Below are positions 25,261 through 28,637 of a stretch of DNA of 28,637 nt, in pieces. The stretch lies in contig CABSMC010000028.1 in assembly GCA_902478715.1 (NCBI GenBank), positions 1 through 28,637 on the forward strand. The letters are read 5' to 3'. The stretch comes from an uncultured Adlercreutzia sp. (GTDB lineage: Bacteria; Actinomycetota; Coriobacteriia; Coriobacteriales; Eggerthellaceae). Position 1 is the stretch's first letter, and each line of letters opens with the position of its first letter. The notes beneath the pieces were generated by a model. That model was given only the letters and a program-made list of their open reading frames with translations. It had not been told where the DNA came from and did not search any database. The position numbers and the translations under genes were made by a program.

Positions 25261-26778
25261 CTACCTCAAGCCCTCCGAGTCGAGCGATGCGGCTTCCTCG
25301 ATGTACTCCTCCACCGGATTGTCGCCGAAGTTCGGCAGATCCGCGGTGGTCCAGCACTCGCAAGCGGGCATGCCGGGCACGCTGGCAGCGATGAACACCG
25401 GATCCTTGCCCTCCTTGCGCTGGCGGGTGTAGTCATCCAGCGCGGCCAAGGCCCACTTGCCGAGCAGCAGAATGGCCACAAGGTTGATGATGGCCATGAA
25501 GCCCATGAAGATGTCGGCCAAATTCCACGCCAGATCGAAGCTGTTCACACAGCCATAGAAGATGGCGGCCAGGCACAGCACGCGGAAGATGAGCATGCCC
25601 CACTTGGTGTTCTTGAAGATGTAGCGGAAGTTCGTCTCGGCATAGAAGTAGTTGCCGATGAGGCTGGAGAACGCGAAGGCGAAAATCGCGAAGGTGATGA
25701 AGTGGATGCCCACCTCGCCGACGGCGTTGTTCACGGCCATCTGCACGAGCGGCATGCCGTTGAGCGCCATGGCAGCCTCGGGATCCTGCACCCAGAACAC
25801 CATGACCATCATAGCCGAGCAGGTGCAGATGAGCAGCGTATCGATGTACACGGACAGACTCTGCACGAGGCCCTGCTTCACCGGATGCGACACGCTGGCG
25901 GTGGCGGCGGCGTTCGGGGCCGAGCCCATGCCGGCCTCATTGGAGAACAGACCGCGCTTGATGCCGAGCATGACCACCGAGCCGGCAAAGCCGCCGGCGA
26001 TGGACTGGAAGTTGAAGGCCGACTGGAAGATGGTGGCAAACACGGCCGGCAGCTCGCCAATGTTGGTGATCGTGGTCCACAGCGCAATGAGAATGTAGGC
26101 GATGGCCATGATGGGCACGATGATGGAGGTGATGATGGAGATGCGCTTCGCGCCGCCGAAGATGACAAAAGCGGTGAACACGATGAGCACGATGCCCACA
26201 CCGACCGCCGTGCCGTTGGTGGCGTAGTCGGGGATGTAGTACTCCAGCGCCGAGGTCATGTTGAAGGCCTGCAGCCCGTTGAAGCCGAAGGCGAAGCACA
26301 GGATGAGCGCCCAGGCGAAAATGATGCCGAGCCAGCGCTTCCCGAGGCCCTGCTGGATGTAGTAGGCCGGACCTCCCCGGAACTCGCCCTCCTTGCCGCG
26401 GATCTTGTAGATCTGGGCGAGCGTGGACTCGATGAAAGCCGAAGCCGCGCCGATAAGCGCCATGAGCCACATCCAGAAGATGGCACCCGGGCCGCCGGTG
26501 GCCACGGCCGTGGCGATACCGGCGATGTTGCCCGTGCCCACGCGCGAGGCGGTGGACACCATGAGGGCCTGGAAGGATGAGATGGATTTCTCGCCCTGGA
26601 CATGCTTTTTCTCCGTCAGCTGAGTGAACATGTCCTTGATGTAGCGAATTTGCACCGCCTTGGTGCGGATGGTGTAGTAGATGCCCACGAACACCAGCAA
26701 GATCACCAGAATGTAGGTGTACATAAAGGAGTCGATCTCACCAGTCCAAGCGACGAGCATCTCGTTCAAATCGGCCAT
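25261..26778 (-). CDS. AGCS family sodium:alanine/glycine symporter
   Basis: This 505-residue integral membrane protein imports a small neutral amino acid with sodium. It has about eleven hydrophobic helices, starting MYTYILVILLVFVGIYYTI. AGCS hallmarks are present: TASRVGTGNIAGIATAVATG, GGPAYYIQQGLG and the highly conserved GLFSNEAGMGSAPNAAATA. The C-terminal 60 residues are a charged cytosolic tail. ATG 26778 (MADLNEM) has AGGAAG at 7 bases. The frame stays open upstream to a TTG at 26946, adding an arginine-rich stretch with no homology that I recognise, so I keep the shorter start. It stands alone, with its own terminator and a leader of about 170 bases if the promoter near 26960 is right. 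Substrate within the family is not resolved by sequence. Confidence 0.95.
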   Translation of the reverse strand: MADLNEMLVAWTGEIDSFMYTYILVILLVFVGIYYTIRTKAVQIRYIKDMFTQLTEKKHVQGEKSISSFQALMVSTASRVGTGNIAGIATAVATGGPGAIFWMWLMALIGAASAFIESTLAQIYKIRGKEGEFRGGPAYYIQQGLGKRWLGIIFAWALILCFAFGFNGLQAFNMTSALEYYIPDYATNGTAVGVGIVLIVFTAFVIFGGAKRISIITSIIVPIMAIAYILIALWTTITNIGELPAVFATIFQSAFNFQSIAGGFAGSVVMLGIKRGLFSNEAGMGSAPNAAATASVSHPVKQGLVQSLSVYIDTLLICTCSAMMVMVFWVQDPEAAMALNGMPLVQMAVNNAVGEVGIHFITFAIFAFAFSSLIGNYFYAETNFRYIFKNTKWGMLIFRVLCLAAIFYGCVNSFDLAWNLADIFMGFMAIINLVAILLLGKWALAALDDYTRQRKEGKDPVFIAASVPGMPACECWTTADLPNFGDNPVEEYIEEAASLDSEGLR

Positions 26779-26957
26779 AGATGCTTCCTTTCCGAAAGCG
26801 CGCCGGGCCCTGCAACCTGGATCGCCTTCCAAACGGGCTCGCCTTTCTGCGGTCGAATCCAATAGAGCGCGATAGACACGCCCAAACCAGGGATTCGTCG
26901 CAGGAAAACGGCCTCGGATATACGCGCCGGCCTCTTTCCGACGCAAGACATGCCTGT

Positions 26958-26986
26958 ATTCTACCCTACAGCGGGCTAAAGTTAGG
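26958..26986 (-). promoter_or_regulatory. Possible promoter of the AGCS symporter
   Basis: TAGAAT (minus strand 26963-26958) is a good -10; CCTAAC at 17 bases upstream is a poor -35. The resulting leader (26951 to 26779) is long. I looked for a glycine riboswitch, often found before such genes, and did not see its conserved core. Confidence 0.35.
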
Positions 26987-27068
26987 CGATATTACCAGGG
27001 TATTTTGAACGCCCCGCGAAAAGTGGCGCTGTTTTCCGCCGGTTTCCCGTCGATGCGAAGCCGAGCCG

Positions 27069-27596
27069 CTACTTCAGCGCAGCGGCGACCTTGCGGGCGG
27101 CGGCGGTGATGGACAGATCGTTCACATCCACGGTAATGTCGGCGTACTTCTCATAGAGCGGCAAGCGCTCGTCGTAAAGCTCGCGCAGGCTCATGCCAAT
27201 GCCGTCGCGCATAACCACGCCGCGCTCGGAGAAGTCGGCCAGACGGCACTTCAGCTCGTCGAAGCTGATCTTCAGATACACCACGCGGCCGATCTCGGAC
27301 AAGTGGTTCATGGCCGGATCGCTGTAGATGGCCGAGCCGCCGGTGGCGATGACGGAATGCTCGAAGGACATTTCGGAAAGCACCTGGTTTTCAATCTCGA
27401 GGAAGGCATCGGGGCCCAGAGTGTCGATGAGACGCTGGAGCGATTTGTCGCAGGACTGCTGAATGAGCAGATCGGCGTCGACGAAATCCATGCAGAGAAT
27501 CTTCGCCAGCACGATGCCCAAGGTCGACTTGCCCGCACCGGGCATGCCGATGAGCACGATGTTGTCGCGACCGGGTTCGAAGGACTTCTCTTTCAT
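27069..27596 (-). CDS. aroK: Shikimate kinase-like P-loop kinase, divergent active site
   Basis: The 175-residue protein has the size and fold pattern of shikimate kinase, which phosphorylates shikimate in the chorismate pathway. Walker A is GMPGAGKST (17-25), and DAD (40-42) holds the metal/shikimate aspartates. Later come ATGGSAIY (85-91), RVVYL and a lid with R125 and R130 (ERGVVMRDG). Two family residues differ: the substrate Arg of the usual FR-x-x-E motif is Leu66 (AFLEIE), and the GGG loop reads GGS. No other aro gene is in the window. ATG 27596 follows AAAGG at about 7 bases. It lies 71 bases after the DUF2207 gene in the same direction. Shikimate kinase is the best name, but the changed residues leave a different substrate open. 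Confidence 0.8.
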   Translation of the reverse strand: MKEKSFEPGRDNIVLIGMPGAGKSTLGIVLAKILCMDFVDADLLIQQSCDKSLQRLIDTLGPDAFLEIENQVLSEMSFEHSVIATGGSAIYSDPAMNHLSEIGRVVYLKISFDELKCRLADFSERGVVMRDGIGMSLRELYDERLPLYEKYADITVDVNDLSITAAARKVAAALK

Positions 27597-27667
27597 ATTA
27601 GGGCCTTTCTCGTAGAAGGTGCCGACGGCCGGGCTATGGTCGCCGAAACGGATGGGCAGCTTCGCCC

Positions 27668-28637
27668 CTATGATACTTCAGCGCGCTTATGGGCGGCACG
27701 TAACGCTTCGTCTAAGGATTGGGAAAACACCGGAGCTAGGGCGGCGAGGAACGCCGCTTCATCGACAGGGGCGGCAGCCATCGAGGCCTTCCCCCCGAGC
27801 GCCGTGGCGGCATCCCCGGCATCGGCGTCTCCCGCGTCAGCGGAAGCACCGAACCCGAGGGATTTAAGCGCACCGAACAGATAAGCGTACGGAATGAGCG
27901 CCGCGCGCTCGTCGGGAGCGAGCTTATCGCCCTCGAGCGACCAGCCGCCATCGCGCATCCAGTTGCGCAGGGCCTTGGCATGGGCGGCGATGTCGTTGCC
28001 CTCGGGAGAGCGCCGCATGGTGTAGTTGCCGAGCACCCCCATGGCCGCCGCCGTGGCCAGGGCGAGCACGCCAGCACGCCAGCTGACCCAAATGATGGCC
28101 GCTACCGCGACAACCGCCAGGAAAATCGCTGCCCCCAAAACGATATGCTGAGCGCGACGGGAGGCTGTATCGAAGAAGCCGTAGGGCTCAACCAAAGCGG
28201 TGAGGCGGCGCTGCCAAGCAGCACTGGCCTCCAAAAGATCGCGCGGATGTTCGTGAGCCAAAACGGAAAGCTTGGCGCGGCTGAGCGTCCGACCGCCCGT
28301 GGCGACCATGTGCAGCAGCCGCAGCGTGGCCGCATCGAGAGCGGCCTGCTCTGCGTTGGCCGCGTCAGCCGCGACGGCTGCGTCGGGCGCATCGGGCGCA
28401 TTGGCATCAGCAGCCCGAGGCGCAGCAAGGGCGACAGACGACCCACCCTCGATCCTCTTCGCCGGCTCCTCTCCCGCAGCAGGTATGACCAGCTCATCGT
28501 CTCGCACTTCAAGAACACCGCGACGCACCATATCGAGCACTGTAGCTACTATGTCGTCGGGGCTCTCGTGGTTCCAGCGCCATAGACGACCGAGCACGGC
28601 TGGCGCCATGGCGTCGGCAGGCGGGGTCATCCAAAAA
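27668..28637 (-). CDS. DUF2207-type membrane protein, 5' end missing
   Basis: The frame is open to the right contig edge, so only the C-terminal 320 or so residues are seen; the methionine at 28630 is probably internal. The visible part reads APAVLGRLWRW, then DDIVATVLDMVRRGVLEV, the winged-helix-like segment typical of the cytosolic half of DUF2207 proteins. An Ala/Asp-rich low-complexity stretch follows, then two adjacent hydrophobic helices (HIVLGAAIFLAVVAVAAIIW and AGVLALATAAAMGVLGNY), and a cytosolic tail with NWMRDGGWSLEG and LIPYAYLFGAL. An Ala/Gly/Asp-rich segment near the end precedes the stop. Function of the family is unknown. The kinase gene follows in the same direction. Confidence 0.78.
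   Translation of the reverse strand, partial: FWMTPPADAMAPAVLGRLWRWNHESPDDIVATVLDMVRRGVLEVRDDELVIPAAGEEPAKRIEGGSSVALAAPRAADANAPDAPDAAVAADAANAEQAALDAATLRLLHMVATGGRTLSRAKLSVLAHEHPRDLLEASAAWQRRLTALVEPYGFFDTASRRAQHIVLGAAIFLAVVAVAAIIWVSWRAGVLALATAAAMGVLGNYTMRRSPEGNDIAAHAKALRNWMRDGGWSLEGDKLAPDERAALIPYAYLFGALKSLGFGASADAGDADAGDAATALGGKASMAAAPVDEAAFLAALAPVFSQSLDEALRAAHKRAEVS

Noticed and set aside
26779..26951. Glycine riboswitch before the AGCS gene
   Set aside because: The conserved aptamer core and tandem arrangement were not found.

Overview
The window is high-GC bacterial DNA in which every gene I can support lies on the minus strand. Extracytoplasmic proteins with an LAQTG sorting signal, DUF11-type surface repeats, a PDZ serine protease with a Q/P/Y/G-rich cytosolic head, a fused MobB-MobA protein and an AGCS amino-acid symporter suggest a gut Coriobacteriia member, probably Eggerthellaceae. 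This is inference from gene content, not a database match. The first 18 bases are a Nextera transposase adapter end, so the left edge is an Illumina assembly edge and not biology.

Layout from left to right (all genes read right to left). 1-8599: one uninterrupted but 3'-truncated Rhs/YD-repeat protein of at least 2,860 residues. Its frame has no stop before the contig edge, and the long ORFs on the opposite strand are shadows of its repeats. 8600-8942: its promoter and the terminator of the next operon. 8943-11361: a compact four-gene unit holding a radical SAM/SPASM maturase, a 28-residue two-cysteine peptide gene, a DUF2975 membrane protein and an XRE regulator. 11590-13182: an HtrA/DegP-type serine protease. 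13383-19404: a giant LAQTG-anchored surface protein interrupted by a 10-base homopolymer. 19732-22141: a polar amino-acid ABC transporter (ATPase, permease, binding lipoprotein). 22251-22394: a terminator and a candidate structured RNA. 22437-24986: a polyferredoxin-like protein and a MobB-MobA fusion for molybdenum cofactor. 25261-26778: an AGCS sodium:amino-acid symporter. 27069-27596: a divergent shikimate kinase. 27668-28637: the 3' part of a DUF2207 membrane protein.

The most interesting system is the maturase-peptide cassette. The tiny gene at 9866-9952 starts 17 bases after the maturase stop, has a near-perfect Shine-Dalgarno sequence, and encodes a peptide with two cysteines ten residues apart. 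The maturase has a complete SPASM cysteine pattern and an N-terminal segment resembling a peptide-recognition domain. Together they look like a ribosomally made, radical-SAM-modified peptide (RiPP) locus whose peptide I do not recognise, co-transcribed with a membrane protein and a regulator. The second is a G10 tract that breaks the reading frame of the giant surface adhesin at residue ~107; loss of one G restores a 2,006-residue secreted, sortase-anchored protein, which makes phase variation plausible.
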